Source: JBHENC01 sp046262295 (lineage in GTDB: Bacteria > Acidobacteriota > Blastocatellia > Pyrinomonadales > Pyrinomonadaceae). Taken from it: a stretch of DNA of 64,000 bases. The stretch spans positions 62,001-126,000 of the forward strand of contig JBHENC010000006.1 in NCBI GenBank assembly GCA_046262295.1, in the 5' to 3' direction. The translations under genes were made by a program, and so were the position numbers. A model generated the notes under the pieces. It saw nothing but the letters and a program-made list of their open reading frames with translations, was not told where the DNA came from and did no database searches. Below, in pieces: positions 35,826 through 44,891 of this stretch (positions are counted from its first letter, which is position 1; every line of letters starts with the position of its first letter).

Positions 35826-35852
35826 TATGTCTGATATGTCTGATATGTCTGA
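35826..35852. repeat. Three tandem copies of a 9-mer between fadA and fadE
   Basis: TATGTCTGA is repeated three times without change between the fadA and fadE genes. The unit is a multiple of three but lies outside the coding frames. Slipped-strand variation could change the spacing of the fadE ribosome site. Confidence 0.7.
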
Positions 35853-35855
35853 TAT

Positions 35856-37037
35856 TTAGCTGATGCGCTCGAAGATTCCCGCCGCGCCCATGCCGCCGCC
35901 AACGCACATCGTGACCATGCCGTAACGGCCATTGCGGCGTGCAAGTTCGCGCAAGATTGTCGCCGTCAATTTCGCGCCGGTGCAGCCAAGCGGATGGCCT
36001 AACGCGATTGCGCCGCCGTTGACGTTCACCTTTTCCGCGTCGAGATCGAGCGTTTTAATGACCGCGAGCGATTGCGCGGCGAATGCTTCGTTGAGTTCGA
36101 TGACATCTATTTGATCGAGTGTGAGTCCGGCGAGCTTCAACGCCTTCGGTATCGCAAACACGGGGCCGATGCCCATCTCTTCGGGCGGGCATCCGGCAGT
36201 CGCATAGGCGACAAAGCGCGCGAGCGGTTTCAAGCCCAACTCTTTCGCGCGCGTATCCGACATCACGATGGCCGCCGCCGCTCCATCGGACATCTGCGAA
36301 GCATTGCCCGCCGTAATCGTACCCTTCACATGAAACGCGGGCTTCAGCTTCGCTAAAACTTCCGCAGACGTATCGCGGCGCACGCCCTCGTCCGTATCGA
36401 AAACGATTTCGCGCCGCGTCTTCTTGCCCCTCTCGTTCAACTCTTCGACGGCGACGGTGAGCGGCACAACCTCGTCTTTGAAGTTTCCATTATCCAACGC
36501 ACGCGCCGCACGCTCATGCGAGCGTGCGGCAAACGCATCCTGCTCTTCGCGCGTGACCTCGTATTTGCGCGCGACGTTTTCGGTGGCGAGTCCCATGTTC
36601 AAATAAAAGTCCGGGTAGTGTTCGACCAAGTAAGGATTCGGGCGAATCGTGTGCCCACCCATCGGTATCAGAGACATCGTTTCGAGGCCGCCCGCGACGA
36701 TCACTTCCGCCGCGCCCGTCCTGATTCGGTCAGCCGCTATCGCAATTGATTGCAAGCCCGACGAGCAGAAACGATTGATCGTCATCGCGCTGGTTTCGAC
36801 GGGCAGCCCTGCGCGCACGCTCGCCGCACGCGCCACGTTCATGCCCGCTTCGGCTTCCGGCATCGCGCAACCCATAATCACATCTTCGATTTCTTCAACC
36901 TGTAAACCTTCCGCGCGCGCGATGGCTTCTTTGATGACCGCCGCGCCCATCTCATCGGGGCGCGTCGCACGCAAAGTTCCCTTCGGCGCGCGTCCCACCG
37001 CCGTCCGCACCGCGCTGACAATCACTGCGTCTCTCAT
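35856..37037 (-). CDS. fadA: Acetyl-CoA acyltransferase (thiolase) FadA-like
   Basis: Thiolytic last step of beta-oxidation, 393 residues. INRFCSSGLQSIAIAADRI carries the nucleophilic Cys, NVNGGAIALGHPLGCTGAK the His, and MCVGGGMGAAGIFE the second catalytic Cys. The ATG at 37037 is preceded by GGAG; an in-frame TTG nine bases earlier is too close to that site. It lies 23 bp after fadN and before fadE, matching the Bacillus fadN-fadA-fadE order. Confidence 0.94.
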   Translation of the reverse strand: MRDAVIVSAVRTAVGRAPKGTLRATRPDEMGAAVIKEAIARAEGLQVEEIEDVIMGCAMPEAEAGMNVARAASVRAGLPVETSAMTINRFCSSGLQSIAIAADRIRTGAAEVIVAGGLETMSLIPMGGHTIRPNPYLVEHYPDFYLNMGLATENVARKYEVTREEQDAFAARSHERAARALDNGNFKDEVVPLTVAVEELNERGKKTRREIVFDTDEGVRRDTSAEVLAKLKPAFHVKGTITAGNASQMSDGAAAAIVMSDTRAKELGLKPLARFVAYATAGCPPEEMGIGPVFAIPKALKLAGLTLDQIDVIELNEAFAAQSLAVIKTLDLDAEKVNVNGGAIALGHPLGCTGAKLTATILRELARRNGRYGMVTMCVGGGMGAAGIFERIS

Positions 37038-37060
37038 AACTTTCAATTCTCCAGACCCGA

Positions 37061-39478
37061 CTAATTTCTCAAAGGCTTTCCGGTCTTTAACATATGCGCC
37101 ATGCGTTCCTGCGTGCGACGTTCGCCGACGAGCGATAGAAACGCCTCGCGTTCGAGATCGAGCAGGTATTGTTCGCTAACGCGCGTCGAGTGATTCAAAT
37201 CGCCGCCCGTCAAAATGCGCGCAAGTTTTTCTCCGATCAGCGTATCGTAATCGGAAATAAAACCGCCGCGCTTCATCTGATGTATACCGAGCTTCAATGT
37301 CGCCAGCGCGGATTCACCGAGCGCGAGAATGTCCGTGCGCGGCTGCGGCTCCGTGTAGCCGGTTGAAGCGAGAGCGAGCACTTCCTGCTTCGCGTCCGCG
37401 ATCAGGCGATCCGCGTTCATAGAGATGCTATCGTCTTCCTGCAAAAATCCAAGCTCGCGCGATTCCTCTGCGGAGGTAGCAACCTTCGCAAGCGCAATGG
37501 TCTCGAACGCGCGCTTGAGATACGGGAATGGGTCTGCGTCCGTCATGTTTTTCGGTATCGAATCCATCCCACGCAGCAATAACTCTTTCGTGCCGCCGCC
37601 CGCCGGAATAATGCCGACGCCGACTTCAACGAGGCCGATATAAGTTTCGGCCGCCGCGCGTACTCTATCGGCGTGCAACGCCATTTCGCAGCCGCCGCCA
37701 ATCGCCAGACCGAACGGCGCGACGACGACGGGCTTGCTCGAATAACGCAAACTCATCATTGCGTTCTGAAACGCGCGCACCATCAAATCTATGTCTTCCC
37801 AGTTCTCTTCCTGCGCTTCCAGCAGCATCATCATCAAATTCGCGCCGACGCAGAAATTCGCGCCCTGATTGCCGACGACCATTCCGACGAAATTCTTTTC
37901 AACTTCGGCGAGCGATTTCCCGATCATCTCTATCGTGTCGCCGCCGATGGCGTTCATCTTCGAGTGAAACTCTAAACACGCCACGCCGTCGCCAATGTCA
38001 ATCAAAGACGCGCCGGAGTTTTTCCTGACAACGCCCGTGCGCTCTTTGATTGATTTGAGAACGATCACACCGGCAGGTTCATTCACCGGCGCATATTTCG
38101 ACGACGCGAAGTCGAAATAGGAACGCGCGCCGTTCTCCGTTTTGTAAAAGGATGTCGCGCCCGCATCCAGCATCTGCTGCACGTTCGCGGGAATCTCTTG
38201 GCCTTCTTCCTTCATCCGCGCAACGGATTTTTCGACGCCGATGGCATCCCAGCTTTCAAAGACGCCGAGTTCCCAACCGAAGCCCCAGCGCATCGCGCGA
38301 TCAACTTCAACCACGGTGTCGGCGATTTCCGGTATGCGATTCGCCGCGTAACGCAGCGTGCGCGCGAAAGTTTTCCAGAGAAACGCACCGGCGCGATCAT
38401 TCTTGTTCCAGACAAGAGACTTGATGCGCTCGCCCGTGTCTTCTATGTTCTTCGCCATCTCGAGCGCGGGCAGTGTCACCTTCTGTGCCGGACGATATTC
38501 GAGCGAAGCGTGATCGAGCGTCCAAATTTCCTGCTTTTCGCCGTCCGTCTTCTTCTGCTTTTTGTAAAAGCCGCCGCCCGATTTATTGCCTAAGATTCCC
38601 TGCCCGATCATCTTCTGCAAAAATTCGGGCGCAACGAAAACTTCGCGTTCTTCGTCCGTCTGCACCGCATCGTAAAGATTACCTGCGACGTGCGCGAGAA
38701 TGTCCAAACCGACGAGATCGAACGTGCGAAACGTCGCGGTCTTCGGACGCCCGACAATTTGCCCCGTCAGTTTGTCTATCTCTTCTATCGAATAGCCGTC
38801 TTCCAGCATCGTCTTGATCGTCAGCATCGCGCCGAACGTGCCGATGCGATTGGCGATAAAATTCGGGCGGTCTTTCGCCACGACGACGCCTTTGCCGAGA
38901 CGCCTATCAAGAAAACCGTGCATCGAGCAAGCGACTTCCGGCTTCGTCCATTCGGTGGTGATGAGTTCGACGAGATGCAGATAGCGCGGCGGATTAAAAA
39001 AATGCGCGCCCAAGAAATGCGCGCGGAAATCTTCGCTGCGTCCTTCGGCCAGCGCGCGGACGGGGATTCCGCTCGTGTTGGTGGCGATGATCGAACCGTT
39101 ACGGCGATGCCGCTCAACCTGTTCGTAAAGCTTGCGCTTGATGTCTGGATTTTCGACAATCGCTTCGATCACTAAATCGCAATCTTTGATGCGCTCCATG
39201 TCGTCGTCGAAGTTACCGACCGCGACACGCGATGTAATCCCGTTAGTGAAAAAGGCTGCGGGACGCGCTCGCTTCGCCGCATCAAGTCCGGCCTGCGCGA
39301 TACGGTTTCTCACCTGCTTTGATTCGAGCGTCAGGTTCTTCGCCGCTTCTTCGGGCAGAAGTTCACGCGGGGCGATGTCTAACAAAATGACGGGGAGACC
39401 TGCGTTCGCCAAGTGCGCGGCCAATTGCGCACCCATCGTGCCCGCGCCAAGGATCGCGGTCTTTTCAATTCGGAGCAT
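37061..39478 (-). CDS. fadN: FadN-like 3-hydroxyacyl-CoA dehydrogenase / enoyl-CoA hydratase
   Basis: Bifunctional beta-oxidation enzyme of 805 residues. N-terminal NAD-binding domain with AILGAGTMGAQLAAHLANAG, then NTSGIPV and AHFLGAHFFNPP of the hydroxyacyl-CoA dehydrogenase; the C-terminal domains follow, and the last third is a crotonase-type hydratase (IGGGCEMALHADRV, LVEVGVGIIPAGGGTKELLLR). The HAD-then-crotonase order is that of Bacillus FadN, opposite to E. coli FadB. Its promoter carries a FadR-type operator. Confidence 0.94.
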   Translation of the reverse strand: MLRIEKTAILGAGTMGAQLAAHLANAGLPVILLDIAPRELLPEEAAKNLTLESKQVRNRIAQAGLDAAKRARPAAFFTNGITSRVAVGNFDDDMERIKDCDLVIEAIVENPDIKRKLYEQVERHRRNGSIIATNTSGIPVRALAEGRSEDFRAHFLGAHFFNPPRYLHLVELITTEWTKPEVACSMHGFLDRRLGKGVVVAKDRPNFIANRIGTFGAMLTIKTMLEDGYSIEEIDKLTGQIVGRPKTATFRTFDLVGLDILAHVAGNLYDAVQTDEEREVFVAPEFLQKMIGQGILGNKSGGGFYKKQKKTDGEKQEIWTLDHASLEYRPAQKVTLPALEMAKNIEDTGERIKSLVWNKNDRAGAFLWKTFARTLRYAANRIPEIADTVVEVDRAMRWGFGWELGVFESWDAIGVEKSVARMKEEGQEIPANVQQMLDAGATSFYKTENGARSYFDFASSKYAPVNEPAGVIVLKSIKERTGVVRKNSGASLIDIGDGVACLEFHSKMNAIGGDTIEMIGKSLAEVEKNFVGMVVGNQGANFCVGANLMMMLLEAQEENWEDIDLMVRAFQNAMMSLRYSSKPVVVAPFGLAIGGGCEMALHADRVRAAAETYIGLVEVGVGIIPAGGGTKELLLRGMDSIPKNMTDADPFPYLKRAFETIALAKVATSAEESRELGFLQEDDSISMNADRLIADAKQEVLALASTGYTEPQPRTDILALGESALATLKLGIHQMKRGGFISDYDTLIGEKLARILTGGDLNHSTRVSEQYLLDLEREAFLSLVGERRTQERMAHMLKTGKPLRN

Positions 39479-39513
39479 AAGAGAAACCTCTCGTCGGATT
39501 CAGAACGAAACGC

Positions 39514-39542
39514 ATCATACTGAATGAGTGCTCATTCAGCAA
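39514..39542 (-). promoter_or_regulatory. fadN promoter with embedded FadR-type operator
   Basis: Read on the minus strand: TTGCTG (39542-39537), 17-base spacer, TATGAT (39519-39514). The spacer is almost entirely a palindrome, CTGAATGAG-TG-CTCATTCAG (39520-39539, nine-base arms), which matches the Bacillus FadR consensus TGAATGAMTANTCATTCA at 16 of 18 positions. Binding would block RNA polymerase; acyl-CoA release is the known inducing mechanism in Bacillus. It sits 42 bases before the fadN start. Confidence 0.88.
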
Positions 39543-39593
39543 GCAAAACTAGCTACGACGCGCGGTGAACTTAACTCAGTGAGACGATACGTT

Positions 39594-41459
39594 TCAGGCT
39601 TCGTCGTAAAGCTTATCAATCACGGCGCGATATTTTTCGTCTACCACGCGCCGCTTCACTTTGAGCGTCGGCGTCAATTCGCCGCCCTCTATCGTTAGCT
39701 CATGTTCGAGCAGGGCGATGCGTTTAACGCGCTCGTATTGCGCTAAGTTAGCGGAGAGCGATTCGATTTGCCGCTCGAAGAGATTAATGATACGCGGGTG
39801 AATAATGAGTTCGGAAAGCGCGCGCGCGTCAATGTTTTTCAGTTGCGCGTAAGACTTGACTTGTTCCCAATCGGGCACGATCAGGGCGGCGGGAAACTTG
39901 CGCCCGTTGCCGACGAGCACCACCTGATTGACGAAGCGCGAGCCTTTGATTAGCTGTTCGATGAACTGCGGCGCGATGTATTTGCCGCCGGAAGTTTTGA
40001 ACAACTCTTTCTTGCGATCCGTGATGCGCAAATATCCGTCGGCGTCGAGCGCGCCGATGTCGCCGGTCTTGAACCAGTTATCTTCAGTGAAGACGGCAGC
40101 CGTTTCCGCAGGCTTGTTGTAGTAGCCGCGCATCACGTTCGGCCCACGTGTTTCAATCTCGCCATCCGGTGCGATACGCACTTCGACAAAGGGAATCGTC
40201 CTTCCGACCGTGCCGATGCGATGCGTGTTGGGTTCGTTGATGGTGATGCCGGGCGAAGTCTCCGTCAGGCCGTAGCATTCCATGATGGGAAGCCCTGCGC
40301 CCGCGAAGATGTAGCCGAGTTCTTCGGGCAAGGCCGCGCCGCCGGAAACGAAAAGCCGCACGCGCCCGCCCATCGCCGCCTGCCACTTTGCAAAGACAAA
40401 ACGCGACGCGAGTTTGTATTGCAGCGCGAGGCGCAAAGGTACGGGTTGCCTGTTGACCTGATAACGGGCGCAAGCAAGGCCGACTCCGACAGCCCACGCG
40501 AGCATCGCAGCTTTGACGCGCCCGCCTTCCGCCGCCTTATCTTTGATACGCGCGTAGATTTTCTCGAAGAGGCGCGGCACGGCGAGCATCAGCGTCGGGC
40601 GCACTTCGCGCATATTGTCTCCGATCTTCTCCAGAGACTCTGCGTAGAAGACGCTCATGCCGCGATGTATGTACATATAGAGTCCCGTGCGCTCGAAGAT
40701 ATGCGAGAGCGGCAGCACGGAGAGAGCGACATCGTTGGCGGAAAACGCCAGATGATGCGAGGAGTCAATCAGATTCGAGACGAGATTCGATTGCGTGAGG
40801 ATCACGCCTTTCGGTTCGCCGGTTGTCCCAGATGTGTAAAGGATCGTCGCAATATCGTCAGGCTTGACGGCGCGCGCGAGTTCGCTTGCCATGTCGGGCT
40901 GCTCTGTTTCCAACTCGCGCCCGCGCGCTTCAAGCTCTGCGAGCGAGAGCATCCGCGCGTCTTCTGTGGCCGCTTCGCCCGCGTCGAAAAAGATTGTGTG
41001 TTCGAGCGTGTCACAATCCTTCAAAGCAACTGCGATGCGCTCGTATGCCGCTTGATTGCTGATGAAGAGCGCACGCGCGCCGGAATCTTTCAGGATATAA
41101 CAGACTTGCACGGGCGTTTGCGTCGGGTAGATGGGCACGTCAACCACTCCGGCGAACTGACAGCCTGCATCGGCGAACGTCCATTCAGGGCAATTCTCCG
41201 AAAGCAGCGCGACGCGCTCACCCTGTTTTATGCCAAGCGCAAGAAGTCCGAGCGCAATGTGGCGCGCGCGCGCCACCATTTCATCGGACGAAACGGAATG
41301 CCACGCGCCGTCTTTCTTGTAGTTGAGCGCATCGGGCTTTTGAAACTTTTCGGCGGCGCGCAGGAACATTTCCGGGAGCGTCGTGGGTTCGTTCTGTTCG
41401 AGCGGCGTGCGCATTGAAGGAGTGTGCAACGCTTCGTGTATTGTCGAAGGCGTGTTCAT
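39594..41459 (-). CDS. fadD: Long-chain fatty acid--CoA ligase (AMP-binding)
   Basis: Activates free fatty acids as CoA thioesters; 621 residues. ATILYTSGTTGEPKGVILTQ is the AMP-binding P-loop, ECYGLTETSPGITIN motif A5, WFKTGDIGALDADGYLRITDRKKE motif A8, and GKYIAPQFIEQ the A10 region. The lid architecture resembles eukaryote-like LC-FACS. It starts at an ATG overlapping the TetR/FadR stop (ATGA), so ligase and regulator are made together and the fadNAE promoter lies just downstream. Confidence 0.93.
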   Translation of the reverse strand: MNTPSTIHEALHTPSMRTPLEQNEPTTLPEMFLRAAEKFQKPDALNYKKDGAWHSVSSDEMVARARHIALGLLALGIKQGERVALLSENCPEWTFADAGCQFAGVVDVPIYPTQTPVQVCYILKDSGARALFISNQAAYERIAVALKDCDTLEHTIFFDAGEAATEDARMLSLAELEARGRELETEQPDMASELARAVKPDDIATILYTSGTTGEPKGVILTQSNLVSNLIDSSHHLAFSANDVALSVLPLSHIFERTGLYMYIHRGMSVFYAESLEKIGDNMREVRPTLMLAVPRLFEKIYARIKDKAAEGGRVKAAMLAWAVGVGLACARYQVNRQPVPLRLALQYKLASRFVFAKWQAAMGGRVRLFVSGGAALPEELGYIFAGAGLPIMECYGLTETSPGITINEPNTHRIGTVGRTIPFVEVRIAPDGEIETRGPNVMRGYYNKPAETAAVFTEDNWFKTGDIGALDADGYLRITDRKKELFKTSGGKYIAPQFIEQLIKGSRFVNQVVLVGNGRKFPAALIVPDWEQVKSYAQLKNIDARALSELIIHPRIINLFERQIESLSANLAQYERVKRIALLEHELTIEGGELTPTLKVKRRVVDEKYRAVIDKLYDEA

Positions 41460-42070
41460 TTGGCGACCACTCCGTTGAGAAAAATGTCCAGCACTTGATC
41501 GGCGAGCGGCGCGAGCTTATAGCGACGTTTCGATAAAATCCAGTTAGTCGCCATTTCGTCTAACGCGCCGAAGAGAATCTTGGCGACGACTTTTGCGTTC
41601 AACTCGCGGCGAAACATTCCGGCGCGCTGGCCTTCCTCGAATGCGCTGCGAATCAGGCGCAAGTATTCGCCGAAGCCTGCGGCGGAAAACTCTTCCATGA
41701 ACTTCGTAGAGCCGCGTAGTTCAACTTGGAAGACAATCGCCAGATCACGATCCGCGCCGAGACGTTCGAGATGCAGTAGCGCGATGCGGCGCAGTTTTTC
41801 GCGCGGGTCTGTGATGCTCTCGAGCTGTTTGCGCCCCTCTGCAATGGCTTCGTCAACGCTTTTATCGAAGATCGAATGCAATATCTCTTCCTTGCTTTTG
41901 AAGTAAAGGTAAACCGTGCCGTCGGCGACGCCCGCTTCGCGCGCGATGTCCGCGACTTTGGCATTGAAATAACCGGAGCGCGCGAAGACGCGGGTGGCGG
42001 CGCGCAAAATGGCCTCGTGTTTGTCGCTGACGGGGGCGCGAACAACAGAGATGGAGCGGGCGGAGCGCAT
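41456..42070 (-). CDS. fadR: TetR/AcrR family regulator, FadR-like repressor of fatty acid degradation
   Basis: 204 residues from the ATG at 42070; the frame extends to 42136 but that would place the start inside the operator. The N-terminal helix-turn-helix is AILRAATRVFARSGYFNAKVADIA-REAGVADGTVYLYFKSKEEI, close to Bacillus FadR/YsiA. The ligand domain should bind long-chain acyl-CoA. It heads the fadR-fadD pair, and FadR-type boxes occur upstream of it and upstream of fadN, supporting a regulon with autoregulation. Confidence 0.88.
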   Translation of the reverse strand: MRSARSISVVRAPVSDKHEAILRAATRVFARSGYFNAKVADIAREAGVADGTVYLYFKSKEEILHSIFDKSVDEAIAEGRKQLESITDPREKLRRIALLHLERLGADRDLAIVFQVELRGSTKFMEEFSAAGFGEYLRLIRSAFEEGQRAGMFRRELNAKVVAKILFGALDEMATNWILSKRRYKLAPLADQVLDIFLNGVVAK

Positions 42071-42117
42071 CGGATACCTGATAGTAAAAACGGATTCGCT
42101 GGAAAGAAGGCGAGCGG

Positions 42118-42135
42118 TGAATGAACAGCCATTCA
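42118..42135. promoter_or_regulatory. FadR-type operator upstream of the fadR-fadD pair
   Basis: TGAATGAACAGCCATTCA matches the Bacillus FadR consensus TGAATGAMTANTCATTCA at 16 of 18 positions and is an inverted repeat with six-base TGAATG arms. It lies 48 bases before the chosen fadR start, implying autoregulation. Confidence 0.8.
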
Positions 42136-42193
42136 TTCTTGCGCGCTAGACTTATACGCCGAATGCGGCGCTCTTGGCAATAGAAATTTCGCG

Positions 42194-43261
42194 TTACCTG
42201 CGGGGCTCTCGTTCGTTATCGCGTTCTTCGCCGTTGGTTGCGCCTTCGTCCGGCATCGCATCGTTGGTGTTTTCGATTTGCAGTGGTGCGCCGCCGCGCA
42301 GACGAAACTCGCTTTGCGGAAAGGGAATCTCGATGCCCGCCTCGCGGAACAGTTTGCTGATACGGTAGTTGATCAGGCTCTTGATCTGCGGGTGCAGGCG
42401 CGGCTTGTCCGTCCACACGAGCAAGCGAAAGTTGAGCGACCAATCGCCGAAGCTTAGAAATTGCACGCTCGGTTTAGGGTCTTGCAAAACATTCGTGATG
42501 CCTTCCGCCGCGCGTAGAAGCGTTTGCGTCACCACATCCACATCGGAATCGTAGGAGACGCCGATGGGCACGGGAATGCGCGCGCGCCTGTCGCCGTAAG
42601 ACCAATTAACGAGCGTCTGGTTGACGAGCTTCGAGTTCGGCACGATGACGGCGATGCGGTCGTTGGTCAGCACGGTCGTCGTGCGCAAGTTGATGCTCTG
42701 GACTTTGCCCTGCGTTTCGGTCTTCACATCGTTGACGGTAATAAAATCACCGACACGAACGGGTCGCTCGAAGAGAAGTATGAAGCCGGAAGCGATGTCG
42801 CCCGCGATGTACTGCAAGCCGAAGCCGATGCCCAAACTTAATGCGCCGAGCACCACCGTCAGCTTCGTCAAATCCGTTTGAAAGGCGACGGTAAAAGCGG
42901 AAAGCACGCCGACGGTGATGATGAAATAATGCGTCAGGCGCAGCAGCGTGTACTGAATGCCGGGATCAATATGCGTGCGTTTTTCGAGACGCTTCTGTAG
43001 AAAAAGACGCAGCCATTTCGAGACGAGCCACGCCGCAAATAGAATAAGAAGGCCTAAAGCCAACGTGAAGATAGAAATCGAAACACCACCGACGTGAACC
43101 GGCAACGGCTCATCAATATAGTTCTTCCAGAAATCAACGACGTAAGCCCACCCCTGCTTAAACGGCGCGCCGTCTGGCAGCCATAAGGACGCGAGTGCTT
43201 TGAAATGCAGCGATTCGTTGGCGTCGAATGCGCCACTGCTCCATCCGATTGTCTTTAACAA
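42194..43261 (-). CDS. MscS family mechanosensitive ion channel
   Basis: 355 residues. After a hydrophilic N-terminal part, three or four transmembrane segments lead to the pore helix KLTVVLGALSLGIGFGLQYIAGDIASGFILLFE, the Gly/Ala-rich TM3 of MscS, and the beta domain (RPVRVGDFITVN, GKVQSINLRTTTVLTNDRIAVIVPNSKL). It opens under membrane tension to release solutes in hypo-osmotic shock. It is convergent with nothing and lies upstream of the fadR gene on the same strand. Confidence 0.92.
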   Translation of the reverse strand: MLKTIGWSSGAFDANESLHFKALASLWLPDGAPFKQGWAYVVDFWKNYIDEPLPVHVGGVSISIFTLALGLLILFAAWLVSKWLRLFLQKRLEKRTHIDPGIQYTLLRLTHYFIITVGVLSAFTVAFQTDLTKLTVVLGALSLGIGFGLQYIAGDIASGFILLFERPVRVGDFITVNDVKTETQGKVQSINLRTTTVLTNDRIAVIVPNSKLVNQTLVNWSYGDRRARIPVPIGVSYDSDVDVVTQTLLRAAEGITNVLQDPKPSVQFLSFGDWSLNFRLLVWTDKPRLHPQIKSLINYRISKLFREAGIEIPFPQSEFRLRGGAPLQIENTNDAMPDEGATNGEERDNEREPRR

Positions 43262-43419
43262 CTTATGTTCTTCTCAACTTTCCTTGCAGGCGCAACATCT
43301 ATTCCCTCGCGCCCCTCTCCGGCAAAACCAACACAGCAAGCGAGCCGGACGCAGTTGCTTTTGTTGAAAGCAGCGTGCGAACGGCTCATCGGGGAATCAT
43401 CTTGCAATGTGAAAATTTC

Positions 43420-43505
43420 TGGCGGAGGCTGAGGGACTCGAACCCCCAAGGGATTTCTCCCGGCAGTTTTCAAGACTGCTGACTTACCAATTAGCCTAAG
43501 CCTCC
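43420..43505 (-). tRNA. tRNA-Ser (anticodon UGA)
   Basis: Complete cloverleaf on the minus strand with encoded CCA (43420-43422). Acceptor GGAGGCT/AGCCTCC, anticodon stem GCAGT/ACTGC around loop CTTGAAA (anticodon TGA), a long variable arm (GGGA-GAAA-TCCC) as in class II serine tRNAs, and T arm GGGGG-TTCGAGT-CCCTC. It marks the edge of the accessory patch that runs to 46.1 kb. Confidence 0.97.
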
Positions 43506-43523
43506 ACATTCCGCAACGCTCGA

Positions 43524-43553
43524 AATATACCGCACGCCGTCCGTCCGGCTCAA
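43524..43553 (-). promoter_or_regulatory. Promoter of tRNA-Ser
   Basis: Read on the minus strand: TTGAGC (43553-43548), 18-base spacer, TATATT (43529-43524), 18 bases before the mature 5' end of the tRNA. Good match to the housekeeping sigma consensus. Confidence 0.65.
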
Positions 43554-43601
43554 CTCACGAAGCAACGCCTCGAACTTGATGAAGCCAAACTGCTTTTCAG
43601 T

Positions 43602-43817
43602 TTAACGCTCAGTAACCCGGCGGCGCGACGGCTCCCCGGCAACGTCTGCGATCAACTCCGCTGTGTCCAGCAGTCGAAAATCTTTCCAACGCCTGCCGAT
43701 TAACTGCGCGCCGATGGGTAAGCCTTCACGAGAACGCGAGACGGGCAGCGCAACCGCAGGATTCCCCGTCAAGTTAAAGATCGAAGTGTAAGAGCCGAGC
43801 GCAACCGCGTTATCCAT
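43602..43817 (-). pseudogene. C-terminal fragment of an amidase-signature enzyme
   Basis: 71 codons with FNLTGNPAVALPVSRSREGLPIGAQLIGRRWKDFRLL, the conserved C-terminal part of GatA-like amidases (normally 450-500 residues). The catalytic Ser-cisSer-Lys region is missing and nothing upstream on the same strand continues it. It is the residue of a deletion or insertion event at the edge of the accessory patch. Confidence 0.75.
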
Positions 43818-43890
43818 CTTTTCACTTTGCGTGCAAGGCTACTGAGAGAATCTCTGACGGTTTTGTGCTGCTCTGAAACGAATGCTTCGC

Positions 43891-44067
43891 TTACTCTTTT
43901 TCAGTTTCATCCTTCTTCTCGTCAACGTTATCGCTCTCGTGTTCCTCCATCAGCGGTTTCATGCCGGGCTGCGGGGCGTGGACAGTGCCTTCGTGCAGGT
44001 CTTCGCCGTCATGCTTCTTTTCTTCCATCACCTTTTTATCGTGCGCGACATTTCTAGGGTCTGCCAT
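43891..44067 (-). CDS. Small highly charged protein (58 aa)
   Basis: ATG at 44067 preceded by AGGAGATGGATAA, an excellent ribosome site. The product is hydrophilic and very rich in Lys, Glu, Asp and His (HDKKVMEEKKHDGEDLHEG near the start, DEKKDETEKE at the end), with no hydrophobic core. Probably intrinsically disordered. It lies 63 bp downstream of the VOC gene on the same strand. Not assignable to a family. Confidence 0.6.
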   Translation of the reverse strand: MADPRNVAHDKKVMEEKKHDGEDLHEGTVHAPQPGMKPLMEEHESDNVDEKKDETEKE

Positions 44068-44130
44068 TTATCCATCTCCTTTTGCCTGATACGATTTAAT
44101 TGCGTAGTGATAACCTGTGATAGACAAGCT

Positions 44131-44523
44131 CTAAACCATATAGAACTCCCATGAGATACGGTCGGGGTCTTTGAAGGCGACATATCGCTTGCCCAGCGCC
44201 TCGTCGAGTTTGATGCCTGTATTCTCCACGCCCGCCTCCGTGAGCGCGGCAGCCACACGCTCCAACTCTGTTTCGTCTGCACAGGCTAACGCGATGTGAT
44301 CCAATCCGACGCGGTGCGGATTAAACGTATCTCCGCCCGGCGTATCGGCTTCAGGAGCGCGCACACCGAAGGCGGTGCTGCCTGCGCTGAAGAGAAACAG
44401 TTCGGGGAGTTCCTTCATAATCGAGAAGCCGAGCGTCTCCGTGTAGAAACGCTTCGAGCGTGCTAAGTCAGTGGAGCGCAGCGCAATGTGGTGCGCTCCC
44501 GATGTCTTGATGTTGATGCTCAT
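44131..44523 (-). CDS. VOC family protein (glyoxalase/bleomycin-resistance fold)
   Basis: 130 residues with two beta-alpha-beta-beta-beta units: HHIALRSTDLARSKRFYTETLGF at the N terminus and LDHIALACADETELERVAAALTEAGV in the second half, ending FKDPDRISWEFYMV. His and Glu positions of a mononuclear metal site are present (HHIAL, DHIAL, WEFY). The substrate cannot be read; lactoylglutathione lyase-like or fosfomycin-resistance-like roles are alternatives. Confidence 0.85.
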   Translation of the reverse strand: MSINIKTSGAHHIALRSTDLARSKRFYTETLGFSIMKELPELFLFSAGSTAFGVRAPEADTPGGDTFNPHRVGLDHIALACADETELERVAAALTEAGVENTGIKLDEALGKRYVAFKDPDRISWEFYMV

Positions 44524-44750
44524 ACCTATTTCACTTTCCGTTGCATATTGTGTGTACTTCTTTATTGGAACACGGTACAGCAGGCAGGCAACTTCATCAA
44601 TATGGATTCCGAATTATAGAGGGGTGTGCCTATCGCTGGAGTTAACGCGGGCAGAAACCGCCACCACGCACGGTAAGGATTAAAAGACGACGGGATAAGA
44701 AAATCGCCGTTTCCGCTTCTCGTCCGATGACTTGTTCAACGGCGCGTTAT

Positions 44751-44891
44751 TCACCGACAAGTTTTAATGCTTCTTCGCGCAACGCCCGGCGGAATCACTA
44801 TCGGGTCAAACAGGGCAGGCAAAATCTTTAGCTCTCCAATGCGCTCCAACCCGATTAAACAAGTGCTGTCGGAAACAATAGGCTCTTTCAC
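44751..44891 (-). pseudogene. Truncated PIN-domain toxin (DUF3368 type)
   Basis: GTG at 44891 overlaps the antitoxin stop (GTGA). 46 codons read IVSDSTCLIGLERIGELK then LPALFDPIVIPPGVA, the start of DUF3368 PIN toxins including the first catalytic Asp, and then stop. Full toxins are about 150 residues and need three more acidic residues, so this one is inactive. A frame change after PPGVA opens only a short continuation. Confidence 0.7.

Noticed and set aside
40221..41417. Long plus-strand open frame of nearly 400 codons opposite the acyl-CoA ligase
   Set aside because: Antisense to a strongly supported gene; the product is Arg/His/Cys rich with no domain, as expected from GC-rich complementary codons.
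43882..44154. Plus-strand 90-codon frame near the VOC gene
   Set aside because: It is opposite the better-supported 58-residue minus-strand gene with an AGGAGAT ribosome site.
44700..44755. Possible further attC downstream of the truncated toxin (GCGCGTTATTC)
   Set aside because: The R' box has two mismatches and no matching R'' box or palindrome could be found.
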